In this document: one piece after another, positions 44,278 through 53,685 of the stretch | Layout: every line of letters starts with the position of its first letter | Position numbering within the stretch: position 1 is the first letter of the stretch | Assembly: GCA_028280065.1 (NCBI GenBank) | Contig: JANQMN010000139.1 | Span: 158,531-222,530, forward strand | Length of the DNA: 64,000 nucleotides | Source: Hahella sp. | Lineage (GTDB): Bacteria > Pseudomonadota > Gammaproteobacteria > Pseudomonadales > Oleiphilaceae | Direction: 5' to 3' | Program-made: the position numbers and the translations under genes | Notes under the pieces: model-generated | The model's database searches: none | The model's input: the letters and a program-made list of their open reading frames with translations, nothing else | Told to the model about the DNA's origin: nothing

Positions 44278-45205
44278 ATTCAAAGCCGTCTCTATCGCCC
44301 TGTTGGTGACTGCGCTGTTCGTTGCCTGGATAGCCTATTTTACCGATTGGCAGCGCATTCAACCGATACTCTTGCGTACCGACCTTTGGGCGCTGTTCGC
44401 CATCGCCATACTGGCGTTGCCCATTCAATGGCTGCGGGCGCAGCGGTTTCGATTAATGCTGCACGATTTTGAAACCGATTCCTGGCGCATGTTTCGAGTT
44501 GCCGGGTTACTGATTGTCCTCAATACACTGATTCCATTTCGCTTGGGAGAGCTGTCCTTTCCATTGCTGGCGAATAGAGCATTTGGCATCAGTAAAGCAT
44601 TCGGTCTGGGCGTTCTTACTTTTGTCAGGCTGTTCGACCTTGGTGTGGTGATACTGCTTTTAGCCCTGCTCGGTCTGGTGGTGCTGGACTCTTCCCTGTT
44701 TCAGCTCGTTAGTCTGCTGCTCGTCTTGGGTTCCTGTCTCGGTCTGGGTATTCTGCTGTTTTTCACGAAACCGATACAGCAATGGCTACTCCAGTATTTG
44801 GGAACGGGAAGGTTAGGAAAGCTACTGGAGAGGATAAGTGCCGGTGCTGCGGCCTTAACCAATGAGGTCAGATTTCGGTTTTTGATAGTCAGCTTTGCCA
44901 TCTGGTGGCTATTGGCCACAATGTCTGCCCTGGCGGCCATGACGATTTTATCCAATCTGCATTATATTCAGGGACTATTTGCCGCCGCTGCCACCAGTAT
45001 CGGCTTTGCCTTACCCGTTAACGGTGTTGCCAGCCTGGGGCCGGCACAAGTCGCCTGGGCGGAAGCTCTACGCCTGCTGGCTTTCGACTATGAACTCGGA
45101 ATCGCCAGCGCTCTCGTGGTTCATTTCACCGTTCTGGTAGGTATTGGGTATACCGCAGTCGCCGTATCGCTGATCTCCAGGAAGAAAACGGCAAATTTAG
45201 CCTGA
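44228..45205 (+). CDS. UPF0104/LPG-synthase-TM-type flippase-like membrane protein
   Basis: 325 residues with seven or eight transmembrane helices. Family landmarks: WLRAQRFRLML near residue 75, VLNTLIPFRLGELSFPLLANRAFGIS near 97-122 and a C-terminal GFALPVNGVASLGPAQVAWAEAL near 258-282, typical of the LPG_synthase_TM (PF03706) fold. No lysyltransferase domain is attached. Members are thought to move lipid-linked molecules across the membrane. It is the last gene of the three-gene operon, overlapping the GT2 gene by 50 bases; a TTG at 44267 is an alternative start. Together the operon would make, flip and transfer a lipid-linked sugar. Confidence 0.85.
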   Translation: MRPQATREANRNKGLAKFKAVSIALLVTALFVAWIAYFTDWQRIQPILLRTDLWALFAIAILALPIQWLRAQRFRLMLHDFETDSWRMFRVAGLLIVLNTLIPFRLGELSFPLLANRAFGISKAFGLGVLTFVRLFDLGVVILLLALLGLVVLDSSLFQLVSLLLVLGSCLGLGILLFFTKPIQQWLLQYLGTGRLGKLLERISAGAAALTNEVRFRFLIVSFAIWWLLATMSALAAMTILSNLHYIQGLFAAAATSIGFALPVNGVASLGPAQVAWAEALRLLAFDYELGIASALVVHFTVLVGIGYTAVAVSLISRKKTANLA

Positions 45206-45350
45206 CTTTAGGCTGTTGACTGTCGTGATCTATTGCTTTGCAGGGTTATCCCGACTATTTTTAGTAAACAAGCTGTCCATCTTTCATCAACCTTGCTTTA
45301 TAGAATGCTGACCTAATGGCCGAAGGCTTGGTCAAGTGGAGCGCAACATT

Positions 45351-46598
45351 ATGGACAAGGGTGTTCGTTTACATTCGATTTCCTTGTTGGAGGCGCAGCT
45401 TAAAGTTTTTAAGTCCAGTACCCTGTTTTTGCTGGTGCGTAACAATGAAATCATCGATATATCCGACCAGCTGTTAAAGCTATTGGGTTATGCTGATTTC
45501 AGCGAACTGCCGAAGGTGTTTCCCAGCCTCTTGCCCAAATCCAAGCCACGGGAGTTCTTGGTCTACCATAAGATTTTTCTGAGAGAAAGTTACCGGCAGA
45601 ACTATGAGCTGGGTTTGGTCGGTAAAAACGGTCAGCAAATGACCCTGCGATTTGTTGCCAAACTGATTAACTCCGATGATGAAGAGTCCCTGGCCATGCT
45701 GGTGGGAGAGGATGTTACCTATCAGCGCAGGCGGTTGGATGAACTGACGGTACCCACCGGCTTATTCACTTTCAATCCCTACAGTATCGTGATCACCGAT
45801 GGCAAAGGCACTATCCAGACAGTAAATCCCAAGTTCGAAAAGCGCACATTGTTCAAGGAAGAAGATGTGGAAGGCCACAATATATTCGAGTACAAATCCC
45901 TCCGAGGCGAATCCCGATCCAGCATTTTAGAACTTATTCTGCTGCAGAAGGAATTTCGCGGCGAGTTTCACAGTAAGCGTGCCGATGGGTCGGAATTTGA
46001 AGAAGATTTGTATGTTATTCCGCTTTATGACTATGGCGAACTGCAGCGGATTCTGTTTATCGGGGACGATATTACCAATCAAAAGAACCGACTGCTTTCG
46101 CTCGAACAAAAAGCCAACTACGATGATCTCACCGGACTGCTAAGACGTGACGTCGGCACTTCTCTATTGTATGAAATCGGTGAAGGGGAAAAGTCCTACG
46201 GCGTGTTTTTCATCGATTACCGTGATTTTAAGTTGCTCAACGATAACCATGATCACCTGGTTGGCGATGAAATTCTTAAAGAAGGCAGTCATCGTTTAAG
46301 TCTCGCGCTAAGACAGAATGACTTGCTTATCCGCTGGGGCGGCGACGAGTTCGTTGCCGCAACGCCTAACCTCAAGCTTTTCGAAGACATGGAGTCTATC
46401 GCCAACAAAATGGTTCAGGCCTTTGAACAACCCTTTAATATCGGTGACCTGAGCCTAAAGGTGCATATCAATATTGGCGGCTGCTTCGTACCCGCCGACA
46501 AGAAAAATGTTGGCGTCAGGGAAGTCATCAAAGAGGCCGATACCAATATGTATTTGACCAAGGATGATGGGCGTGCCTTTTGTATTTCGGTGTTGTGA
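45351..46598 (+). CDS. PAS-PAS-GGDEF diguanylate cyclase
   Basis: 415 residues from ATG 45351, with GGAG about ten bases before it; a GTG at 45336 is also in frame. Two PAS-like domains (about 20-130 and 140-245; the second reads ITDGKGTIQTVNPKFEKR) lead to a GGDEF domain from about 250. The catalytic motif GGDEF is intact near residues 330-334 (IRWGGDEFVAAT), with metal-binding FFIDYRDFKLLND upstream and an I-site RQND five residues before it for product inhibition. It should make c-di-GMP in the cytoplasm in answer to a signal at the PAS domains. No EAL domain. A 35-base overlap joins it to the next ORF. Confidence 0.92.
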   Translation: MDKGVRLHSISLLEAQLKVFKSSTLFLLVRNNEIIDISDQLLKLLGYADFSELPKVFPSLLPKSKPREFLVYHKIFLRESYRQNYELGLVGKNGQQMTLRFVAKLINSDDEESLAMLVGEDVTYQRRRLDELTVPTGLFTFNPYSIVITDGKGTIQTVNPKFEKRTLFKEEDVEGHNIFEYKSLRGESRSSILELILLQKEFRGEFHSKRADGSEFEEDLYVIPLYDYGELQRILFIGDDITNQKNRLLSLEQKANYDDLTGLLRRDVGTSLLYEIGEGEKSYGVFFIDYRDFKLLNDNHDHLVGDEILKEGSHRLSLALRQNDLLIRWGGDEFVAATPNLKLFEDMESIANKMVQAFEQPFNIGDLSLKVHINIGGCFVPADKKNVGVREVIKEADTNMYLTKDDGRAFCISVL

Positions 46599-47175
46599 TA
46601 ACAGAAACGCTTTTATTTTCTCATTTTTTGGCGGGGCTTGTGCGATTCCCGAAGCCATATTGTTTGTGTTAGTTCCAGCTCTACAGTTTGTATCTCCTGG
46701 GGCAATCTTAGGGATTGGGATTATCGCAGCACTCAAATACCATGACAAAAACTCAAAAATAGCAGCTTTAGATGTCATTCTCATACTGTTTTTTTCAACG
46801 TTAGGTTGGTATATCGCTGCCGTAGCAGGTTCCAATGTTTTTGGGGAGATATTTAGTTTTCTCAAGGATGAGCAAGTATCGCTAAATTTTTATTTTGTAG
46901 CTTCCCTATCCGGTATTGTTTCAGGGTTTATTGGCGCGACTTTTTTGGTTTTAGCATTTAATCGAATATATAAGATTAACTACGTTTTAAAGTTATTTCT
47001 TAAACCCGTCATGGTAGGAGCTACATTAGGAGCGGTCCTTCTTCCCATCGTAGCGGCAGAGGAAGTCATGTACATCATACTTTTCTTACCTTGGCAAGCA
47101 GCAGTCCTGTATATCATAGTTAAGCAATATGAAGATGCTCTAATGGAATTTGCACCCACAGAAGATACCGAATGA
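46564..47175 (+). CDS. AT-rich multi-helix membrane ORF of unknown function
   Basis: The frame is open from 46564 to 47175 (up to 203 residues) and encodes five or six hydrophobic segments, for instance AILFVLVPALQFVSPGAILGIGIIAAL, DVILILFFSTLGWYIAAVAG and VMYIILFLPWQAAVLYIIV. The first 16 residues overlap the end of the GGDEF gene in another phase and look non-functional; the true start is unclear (GTG at 46573 or a later TTG/GTG), and no good ribosome site is seen. The base composition from about 46600 to 47340 is clearly more AT-rich than its neighbours, which suggests a foreign insert or decaying gene. I do not recognise the family. Confidence 0.5.
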   Translation: MMGVPFVFRCCDNRNAFIFSFFGGACAIPEAILFVLVPALQFVSPGAILGIGIIAALKYHDKNSKIAALDVILILFFSTLGWYIAAVAGSNVFGEIFSFLKDEQVSLNFYFVASLSGIVSGFIGATFLVLAFNRIYKINYVLKLFLKPVMVGATLGAVLLPIVAAEEVMYIILFLPWQAAVLYIIVKQYEDALMEFAPTEDTE

Positions 47176-47354
47176 GGCTTATGCTCGAAGACACATCGAA
47201 CGTCAGCAAGCAGCTATTTCAATTTGCTGCAAAGGGATTTGGATTTAAAGGAACTATAACTAGCGGACAAGACCGATTTTAGATTCAACAAGAAATATTG
47301 GAGCAGGCTGTCTCCGCTTTTTCCATTGTTGCTGGGATGTTAATCGAGGGTATT

Positions 47355-47702
47355 ATGATTGTAACCGACATACCTAGGCTACTTGAGGATAATCCGGAAG
47401 GATCGTTTTTAGAGTTTGCTTCCTTCAACGAAAGGAGCTTTGGTACCTGTAAAATTACCGGGGTTTCCCCTGGGTGGGAAATGCACCCCGATACCGATGA
47501 GTTTTTCTATGTTATCGAAGGGACGGTCGAGATTACGCTTCTTGAAGATAAGCCGCAGCACTATGTTGCACCTGCCGGCAGCTCATTTGTCGTGCCTCGT
47601 GGTGTTTGGCATAAGCCGGGAGCTCCCGAAGGCGCAAAGTTTATCTATTTTACGCCCGGACAGTCGTTGTATTCGGAAAGCGAAGATCCCAGGGAAAGCT
47701 AG
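47355..47702 (+). CDS. small cupin-domain protein
   Basis: 115 residues from ATG 47355 with GAGGG five bases before it; the frame is open further upstream but without such a site. One cupin fold: motif 1 [17 protein letters not shown] (about 40-56) with His/Asp/Glu metal ligands and motif 2 [16 protein letters not shown] (about 76-91) with the later His. These proteins bind a metal and act on small molecules or as sensors; the substrate here is unknown. Its stop codon overlaps that of the convergent metE gene inside the palindrome CTAG. Confidence 0.88.
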   Translation: MIVTDIPRLLEDNPEGSFLEFASFNERSFGTCKITGVSPGWEMHPDTDEFFYVIEGTVEITLLEDKPQHYVAPAGSSFVVPRGVWHKPGAPEGAKFIYFTPGQSLYSESEDPRES

Positions 47703-49987
47703 CTTTCTTGAAACTCCTTAGTTTCTCGAAGCTTTTTCGCCGCCTCAACCATGGTTCGTAATGCTGGAACGACTTCGTTCCACTTGCGGGTTTTGAGACC
47801 GCAATCGGGATTTATCCAAAGACGGTTTGTCGGGATATGTTTTGCCGCTATTTCGATTAGCTCGCTGATTTGGGCCTCCGTTGGCAGATTGGGTGAATGA
47901 ATATCATAGACGCCGGGGCCAATTTCATTGGGGTACTCAAATTGTTCAAAAGCCTTGAGTAGCTCCATTGCCGAACGAGCAGTTTCGATGGTGATCACAT
48001 CGGCATCCAACGCGGCAATGGCGTCGATAATATCGTTGAACTCGGAATAGCACATATGTGTATGGATTTGGGTACTGTCCTGGACGCCGTTCGCACTGAT
48101 ACGAAAGGCTTCCACCGCCCAGTCCAGATAGCTCCGCCATTCCGCCTTACGCAAAGGTAAGCCTTCACGCAATGCCGCTTCATCAATCTGGATTATCTTG
48201 ATACCTGCCTGCTCCAATGCCTGTACCTCGTCGTGAACGGCCAGGGCAATCTGCTTGCAGGTTTGCTCCGGGGGTTGATCGTCGCGGACGAAAGACCAGT
48301 TGAGTATGGTGACAGGTCCGGTCAACATTCCTTTCACCGGCTTACTTGTGAGACTCTGTGCATAGACTATCCAGTCGACAGTAATTGGCCGGTCGCGATA
48401 AACGTCTCCATACAATATTGGCGGTTTTACGCAGCGCGAACCGTAGGACTGGACCCATCCCGCTTGAGTGGTCGTAAAGCCCGCTAAATGCTCCGCAAAA
48501 TACTCGACCATATCGTTGCGTTCAGGCTCGCCATGCACCAAGACGTCTAAACCGAGGGATTCCTGCTGTCGAATAACATTGCGAATTTCCTCCTGCATTC
48601 TTTTTCGGTATTCCTCTGCGCCAATTTCACCTTTCTTGAACTGCCGGCGCGTCAAGCGGATATCCGCAGTTTGCGGAAAAGAACCGATGGTGGTGGTCGG
48701 AAAAACCGGCAGTCCTAAGATGTCCTTTTGCTTGGCAGACCGCTCGGCAAAGGAGTTCCGGCGATTTCCGAGGTGGCGGTTGATAGCGGCTATTCTCTTG
48801 CTGACTACAGGATTGACGACACTGGCGGATTGTTGACGGCTGAGAATGGCGCGCCGATTGGCGTTTAGTTCGTTCTGGACTGCAGGAATTCCGAGGTTAA
48901 GCGCCTTTTTCAGGATATCGAGTTCTTCGAGTTTTTCCTGGGCAAAGGCCAGCCAGGATTTCAGCTCAGTGTCCAACTGCGATTCGGCTTGCAGACTGAC
49001 GGGTACATGCATCAAGGAACATGATGGCGCCAGCCACAGGCGATCACCCAGCCGCTCTGCAAGCGGCTGCAGCCAGGACAGCGTCGCATTGAGGTCGGTT
49101 TTCCAGATATTGCGTCCATTCACTACGCCTAAGGACAATATTTTGTTCGAAGGCAACCAATCGGCAACGCTTTCCACTTCGTTTTTCGCGCCAATAGCGT
49201 CAAGGTGCAGACCCGCAACTGGAAGTTTGCAGGCGAGCTGCAGGTTATCCTGAAGAGCGCCGAAATAGGTCGTTAGTAGTATCTTTATGTTTGCATGCGA
49301 AAATGTGTGGTAGGCCGATTCGAAAGCGGCTCTCCAGCCACTATCCAATTCTGTTACAAGTATGGGTTCATCTAGCTGAATCCATTCTATTTTCCGGGTT
49401 GCCAACAGGTCGAGCAATTGCTGATAGACGGAGATGATTTCAGTTAGCAGAGCCAGGCGGTCTGAGTTATCGGAAACTTTGCTTAACCATAGATAAGTTA
49501 ACGGGCCAATGATGACCGGCTTGCAGTTCAGGTTTAATGCCTGGGCTTCCGCCAGTTGGTCGAGTAACTGCGTTGGATTTAGCTTGAAAGCCGTATTGGA
49601 GCTGACTTCCGGAACAATGTAGTGGTAATTGGTATCGAACCATTTTGTCATTTCGCCCGCATGGGAACACTTACCGTCACCATGGCTGCTTGCACCCCTG
49701 GCAACCCGAAAGTAAGTATCCAGGTCAGATCCCGAGTTACCTTGGAAGCGCTTTGGAATATTTCCCAATAGGAAACTGGTGTCCAATACCTGATCGTAAA
49801 GAGAAAAATCGCCTACAGGTACCCAATCAGATTGCACTTGCAGACCCCAGTGATGTTTACGGATAGCCTTTGCAGTTGATTTGAGCTCCGCTTCTTCTAT
49901 CTGTCCTTTCCAATAGTCCTCTAAGGCAAACTTCAGTTCGCGTTTCGCGCCGATACGTGGAAAACCCAAATTATGTGTCAATGCCAT
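47699..49987 (-). CDS. metE: cobalamin-independent methionine synthase MetE
   Basis: 762 residues, usual length. The N-terminal barrel starts [26 protein letters not shown] with the folate-binding region; the C-terminal barrel holds the zinc site His and Cys in HTHMCYSEF, Glu in TIETARS and Cys in [18 protein letters not shown] marks the start of the C-terminal half. The enzyme transfers a methyl group from methyl-tetrahydrofolate polyglutamate to homocysteine in the cytoplasm. The metR gene is divergent, 116 bases away, with two MetR-like boxes between, as in enterobacteria. No riboswitch is seen in the short leader. Confidence 0.97.
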   Translation of the reverse strand: MALTHNLGFPRIGAKRELKFALEDYWKGQIEEAELKSTAKAIRKHHWGLQVQSDWVPVGDFSLYDQVLDTSFLLGNIPKRFQGNSGSDLDTYFRVARGASSHGDGKCSHAGEMTKWFDTNYHYIVPEVSSNTAFKLNPTQLLDQLAEAQALNLNCKPVIIGPLTYLWLSKVSDNSDRLALLTEIISVYQQLLDLLATRKIEWIQLDEPILVTELDSGWRAAFESAYHTFSHANIKILLTTYFGALQDNLQLACKLPVAGLHLDAIGAKNEVESVADWLPSNKILSLGVVNGRNIWKTDLNATLSWLQPLAERLGDRLWLAPSCSLMHVPVSLQAESQLDTELKSWLAFAQEKLEELDILKKALNLGIPAVQNELNANRRAILSRQQSASVVNPVVSKRIAAINRHLGNRRNSFAERSAKQKDILGLPVFPTTTIGSFPQTADIRLTRRQFKKGEIGAEEYRKRMQEEIRNVIRQQESLGLDVLVHGEPERNDMVEYFAEHLAGFTTTQAGWVQSYGSRCVKPPILYGDVYRDRPITVDWIVYAQSLTSKPVKGMLTGPVTILNWSFVRDDQPPEQTCKQIALAVHDEVQALEQAGIKIIQIDEAALREGLPLRKAEWRSYLDWAVEAFRISANGVQDSTQIHTHMCYSEFNDIIDAIAALDADVITIETARSAMELLKAFEQFEYPNEIGPGVYDIHSPNLPTEAQISELIEIAAKHIPTNRLWINPDCGLKTRKWNEVVPALRTMVEAAKKLRETKEFQES

Positions 49988-50048
49988 GAATAACCCTCCA
50001 TCTCAAGTTCAGCCAGTTGATGCTCTAAACTTTAAGGGCAAAGTTGCA

Positions 50049-50092
50049 TGAATAAAAATGGTAATATTTAATGATTTTATGAATAAAAATCA
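50049..50092. promoter_or_regulatory. two MetR-like boxes between metE and metR
   Basis: The 12-base sequence ATGAATAAAAAT occurs twice, at 50048 and 50079, exactly 31 bases or about three helical turns apart. The second copy forms TGAATAAAAATCA (50080-50092), one mismatch from the MetR consensus TGAA-N5-TTCA; the first is a weaker match. This is the expected arrangement for MetR activation of metE and autoregulation. Confidence 0.55.
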
Positions 50093-50103
50093 TGGAAATG
50101 CTA

Positions 50104-50988
50104 ATGATTGAACGTATTCATCTACGCGTTTTTAAAGAAATAGAACAGCAGGGTTCCTTGACGGCAGCGGCCAAAAGCCTGCACCTGACCCAGTCCGCGT
50201 TAAGTCATGCGATTAAGAAGTTGGAGGACCAGATCGGTACGCCGTTATGGATTAAAAAAGGACGAAGCCTGCAATTCACCCAAGCAGGGCAATTTCTATT
50301 GTCGGAAGCAAACCGGTTATTGCCACAGCTTGAGCGTATTGATCAGCGACTGACCCAGTATGCCTCGAATGAGCAGGGAAGTATCGGTATCGGCATGGAG
50401 TGCCACCCTTGCTATCAATGGCTTTTGCGGGTCGTGCAACCCTTCCTGGCAGATTGGCCGGGTGTCGATCTGGATGTTAAACAGCAGTTCAAGTTTGGTG
50501 GAATGGCGGCGTTGTTTAACCATGATATCGATATTCTGGTGACGCCAGATCCTCTCATACGGCGGGGAATTCGGTTCGTTCCCGTTTTCGGCTATGAACA
50601 GGTACTCGTGGTGGGTAGTCGGCATGCCTATGCAAAACGTCCGTACATTGAACCTGTTGATTTGATCGATCAGGTTCTCTATACCTACCCGGTGGAAACC
50701 GCGCGGTTAGATATTTTCAGTCAGTTCCTGGTACCGGCGCAATGCCGGCCACACAAACATAAGTTGATTGAAACCACGGAAATTATGCTGCAATTGGTCC
50801 TTAGCGGAAGAGGCGTAGCCAGCCTGCCCGGTTGGCTGGTGACCGAATACCGGCAAACCATGCCGGTCGTTGGCGTGAGACTCGGAAAGCAAGGAGTGTT
50901 TAAGCAAATCAATCTTGGCATAAGGGAAGACGATTTGGATAACTCCCAAGTGCAGGGTTTTATGCGACTCGCCAAACAGGTTGCCTAA
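50104..50988 (+). CDS. metR: LysR-family regulator MetR
   Basis: 294 residues when started at ATG 50104 (MIERIHL), the position corresponding to E. coli MetR; ATGs at 50092 and 50098 are in frame, but the first overlaps a MetR-like box. The helix-turn-helix (GSLTAAAKSLHLTQSALSHAIKKLEDQIG) is typical of LysR regulators, and the effector domain (from about 90) includes GIGMECHPCYQWLLRVV. MetR binds homocysteine and activates metE and other methionine genes. The divergent position to metE supports the name. It is convergent with the inositol-phosphatase gene; the stop codons overlap in CTAA. Confidence 0.92.
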   Translation: MIERIHLRVFKEIEQQGSLTAAAKSLHLTQSALSHAIKKLEDQIGTPLWIKKGRSLQFTQAGQFLLSEANRLLPQLERIDQRLTQYASNEQGSIGIGMECHPCYQWLLRVVQPFLADWPGVDLDVKQQFKFGGMAALFNHDIDILVTPDPLIRRGIRFVPVFGYEQVLVVGSRHAYAKRPYIEPVDLIDQVLYTYPVETARLDIFSQFLVPAQCRPHKHKLIETTEIMLQLVLSGRGVASLPGWLVTEYRQTMPVVGVRLGKQGVFKQINLGIREDDLDNSQVQGFMRLAKQVA

Positions 50989-51827
50989 CGGCGCGAATCG
51001 GCATCATTCAGTATTCGACAAAGCGGATCGAACAATTCCGGTGACGCCACCACGATATCCTTGCCATAGAGTTCCGCAGGCTGGTTGTCGGGGACTTCGC
51101 CTAAATGACCGAACCTTGCGCCCGCTTCCCGGGCAATCAGTTGCGCGGCTGCAAAGTCCCAGGGGCTTACCGTTTCATAATAAGCGTCAAGCCGTCCCGT
51201 CGCGACCCAGCAAATATCCAGTGCCGCCGAGCCTATTCGGCGGATATCCCGGCATTCCGAAAGCACGGCCTGCAATCTGTTGACCAAATGTTCGACCGTA
51301 TCTTTATGGTAAGGGAAACCGGTGGCAATTAACGCTTGACGCATAGTCGTTTGGCCGCTGACCTGGATGGGCTTATGGTTTAACATGGCGTATTGGTTGC
51401 GAATCGCCTGGAAGGTCTCTTTCTGTAGCGGGGCGTGGACGACGCCTACTTTGGCAATGTTATCTTCAAAATAGGCGATTGAAACCGCGACTTGATTATG
51501 CCCATAAGCATAGTTGACCGTGCCGTCGATGGGATCGATAACCCACAGCGGTGTTGTCGACTCCTGTTGCAGCCTTTCAAGGTCATTCGCTCCTTCCTCG
51601 GAAAGGATTCGATGGTCCGGGTAGATGGTCCGAATCCGTTCACATATCATTTCATCGACCTTGATATCCGTGCTGGTGACCAGTTCGTGCTGGTCCTTAT
51701 AGCTTGTCTTGTAATCCGCCATGCGGCGTTCTTTGATGATGGTCTGCCCGGCCTGCAGCGCCAGGTCGACAGCAAAGATGCAGATTTCATGGAGATTGCT
51801 GATGGGAGAGGAACTCTTGTCTGCCAC
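50985..51827 (-). CDS. inositol-monophosphatase-family phosphatase
   Basis: 280 residues. The Mg-binding motifs are intact: SEEG near residue 75, WVIDPIDGTVNYAYGH near 94-109 and SPWDFAAAQLIAREAGA near 222-238. This family includes SuhB, CysQ and histidinol- or fructose-bisphosphatases; the sequence is closest in general look to SuhB-type inositol phosphatases, but substrate cannot be told. The C-terminal 15 residues are specific. Its gene and the prephenate dehydratase gene upstream are three bases apart on the same strand, so they form an operon. Confidence 0.9.
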   Translation of the reverse strand: MADKSSSPISNLHEICIFAVDLALQAGQTIIKERRMADYKTSYKDQHELVTSTDIKVDEMICERIRTIYPDHRILSEEGANDLERLQQESTTPLWVIDPIDGTVNYAYGHNQVAVSIAYFEDNIAKVGVVHAPLQKETFQAIRNQYAMLNHKPIQVSGQTTMRQALIATGFPYHKDTVEHLVNRLQAVLSECRDIRRIGSAALDICWVATGRLDAYYETVSPWDFAAAQLIAREAGARFGHLGEVPDNQPAELYGKDIVVASPELFDPLCRILNDADSRR

Positions 51828-51830
51828 GGT

Positions 51831-52676
51831 CTAATCCTGAAATATTTTGCTTGAGCGGGCGGAATGTGCCTCGTAAGTCCCTAACAGCCGGACATCTTCG
51901 GCAAAAAAAGCCAGCTCTTCCAAAGCCAATTGCATGTTCTTGGAGTTCACATGGCCTTCGATATCTACGTGGAACTGACTGGCATTTAGGGTGCCCGCCG
52001 GCATGTAGCTTTCCAATTTGACCAGGTTGATTTTGTTGGTCGCAAAACCGCCTAGTGCTTTATACAGTGCCGCCGGTATATTCCGTACCTTGAACAGTAA
52101 CGAGGTGATGTATTCGACGCCTTGAGAATAGGGCGGTAATCGTTGTTCGTGGGAAAGGATAATAAAACGCGTAGTATTCCCGGACAGGTCCTGGAAGTTG
52201 TCTTCGAGAATTTCCAGTCGATAAAGATCGGCTGCCAGACTTGAGGCAATCGCTGCCTGGCTCGAATCTGCCTCGCGTTGAACTTGTACCGCCGCGCCTG
52301 CAGTATCCAGCGTTGCCATGGGTTTTACTCCCATTCGGCGAATATTCTCGGCGCACTGGGCTAACGCCTGAGGGTGCGAATACACGGTCCTTATGGTTTC
52401 TTTGGCAGTTCCGGGCGGCGCCATCAGGCAGTGATTGACCGTTTCAAAGTGTTCTTCGACAATGTGCAGGCTCATTTGAGGAATCAGGCGATAAATTTCT
52501 TCCACCCTGCCCGCGGTGGAATTTTCCAGGGGAATCATTGCAAGTTCGGCCTTGCCTTGTTCTACTTCTTCCATGGCGGCGCGAAAGGATTCGCAGGAAC
52601 GTGCCTCACGGTCAGGAAATACGTGTTTGCATGCAAGATGGGAGTAAGCGCCTTCATGGCCTTGATAAACGATCAC
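51831..52676 (-). CDS. pheA: prephenate dehydratase (monofunctional)
   Basis: 281 residues with the PDT domain (1-180) and an ACT domain (about 190-270). GAYSH near the start, IPLENSTAGRVEE near 48-60, SHPQALAQC near 100-108 and the catalytic TRF motif at 169-171 are intact. The ACT regulatory motif reads LVKLESYMPAG, a variant of the ESRP phenylalanine-binding motif that is known from other monofunctional enzymes. It converts prephenate to phenylpyruvate for phenylalanine synthesis. No chorismate mutase domain is fused. Co-transcribed with the inositol-phosphatase gene. Confidence 0.95.
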   Translation of the reverse strand: MIVYQGHEGAYSHLACKHVFPDREARSCESFRAAMEEVEQGKAELAMIPLENSTAGRVEEIYRLIPQMSLHIVEEHFETVNHCLMAPPGTAKETIRTVYSHPQALAQCAENIRRMGVKPMATLDTAGAAVQVQREADSSQAAIASSLAADLYRLEILEDNFQDLSGNTTRFIILSHEQRLPPYSQGVEYITSLLFKVRNIPAALYKALGGFATNKINLVKLESYMPAGTLNASQFHVDIEGHVNSKNMQLALEELAFFAEDVRLLGTYEAHSARSSKIFQD

Positions 52677-52838
52677 TGCTGCCTCATTGTGAAAATGCTG
52701 GATAAACGGAATTTGTACATTGGAAAGTGTCGCCCGGAAAATTGAACGCGATTGCCAACAGAGGCCGACTAGTATAACGAACTTTATACTGATACACGGA
52801 ATAATCCTTGAAATTACCAGGTTAAATTAGGCCCTAAT

Positions 52839-53561
52839 ATGACTGAAGACAAGGGCAGATTGCCGGCTAAAAGATCGGAAGTGCAGAACTTTCTAGCCAA
52901 GGTGCGCGCCATTCCGCCAACGACAATGTCGGGGCAGGGGCGCTTGCTGTTTGGTCTGGATGCGACAATGAGCCGCCAGCCCCTGTGGGATCAGGCCAGT
53001 CAGTTGCATGCGCAGATGTTTCTGGAGTCCGGGAAGGATGCCTCGCTTTTAGTGCAACTGGCCTACTACCGGGGATTGCATGATTTTCAGCATTCCGGTT
53101 GGGTTCAAAACCCCCAGGAGCTTTTAACGGAAATGACCGGCATTCGTTGTTATGCAGGACACACGCAGATCGGCCGTCTACTGAACCATATCTTGAAAGA
53201 GTCACGAAGCCATAAGGTTAACGCTGCCGTTTTTGTCGGCGACGCGATAGAGGAATCCGCCGAGACCCTGTTTAAGCTCGCAGGGCAGTTAAATCTGCTG
53301 GGCACTCCGTTGTTTGTGTTTCAGGAAGGCTTCGATCCGGAAGTGGAACAGGTGTTCCGGCGAATCGCCCAGCTAAGCGGCGGCGCCTACTGCCACTTCG
53401 ATGCCGGCAGTGTGGAGCAGCTTCGGCTGTTAATGGGTGCTGCCGTGAAGTACGCTACCGGCGGGATGCAGGCGCTCAAACGGTTGGCGCAGCAGTCGGA
53501 TACGGCGCAGAGCCGCAAAGCTTTGGAACTGATGAAACAGTTGCCTGGGCCTAAAAAATAG
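52839..53561 (+). CDS. cytoplasmic vWA-like protein
   Basis: 240 residues without signal peptide. The fold of a von Willebrand A domain is suggested by LLFGLDATMSRQ (metal site DATMS at 41-45), AGHTQIGRLLNHIL with the second Thr, and NAAVFVGDAIEE with the third Asp, followed by FQEGFDPEVEQVFRRIAQLSGGAYCHF. It starts with a basic/Pro-rich leader. Partner unknown; in related bacteria such genes precede a membrane J-domain gene, as here (125 bases downstream). Both may act in the folding or assembly of a membrane complex, which is inference. Confidence 0.75.
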   Translation: MTEDKGRLPAKRSEVQNFLAKVRAIPPTTMSGQGRLLFGLDATMSRQPLWDQASQLHAQMFLESGKDASLLVQLAYYRGLHDFQHSGWVQNPQELLTEMTGIRCYAGHTQIGRLLNHILKESRSHKVNAAVFVGDAIEESAETLFKLAGQLNLLGTPLFVFQEGFDPEVEQVFRRIAQLSGGAYCHFDAGSVEQLRLLMGAAVKYATGGMQALKRLAQQSDTAQSRKALELMKQLPGPKK

Positions 53562-53685
53562 GATGGGCTCTTTACCTGCCCTTTTGCCAACCGGTTCTGA
53601 AAGGTAAGATGGGGCTAAATAGCTTGAAACCTAGCTTAGGTTGAAACATATCGTTGCCAGCCGGCACTGCCAGGGGGAGAACTAG

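Noticed and set aside
47172..47282. 36-codon ORF overlapping the stop of the AT-rich membrane ORF (ATGA)
   Set aside because: No ribosome site, doubtful neighbour gene and no recognisable sequence.
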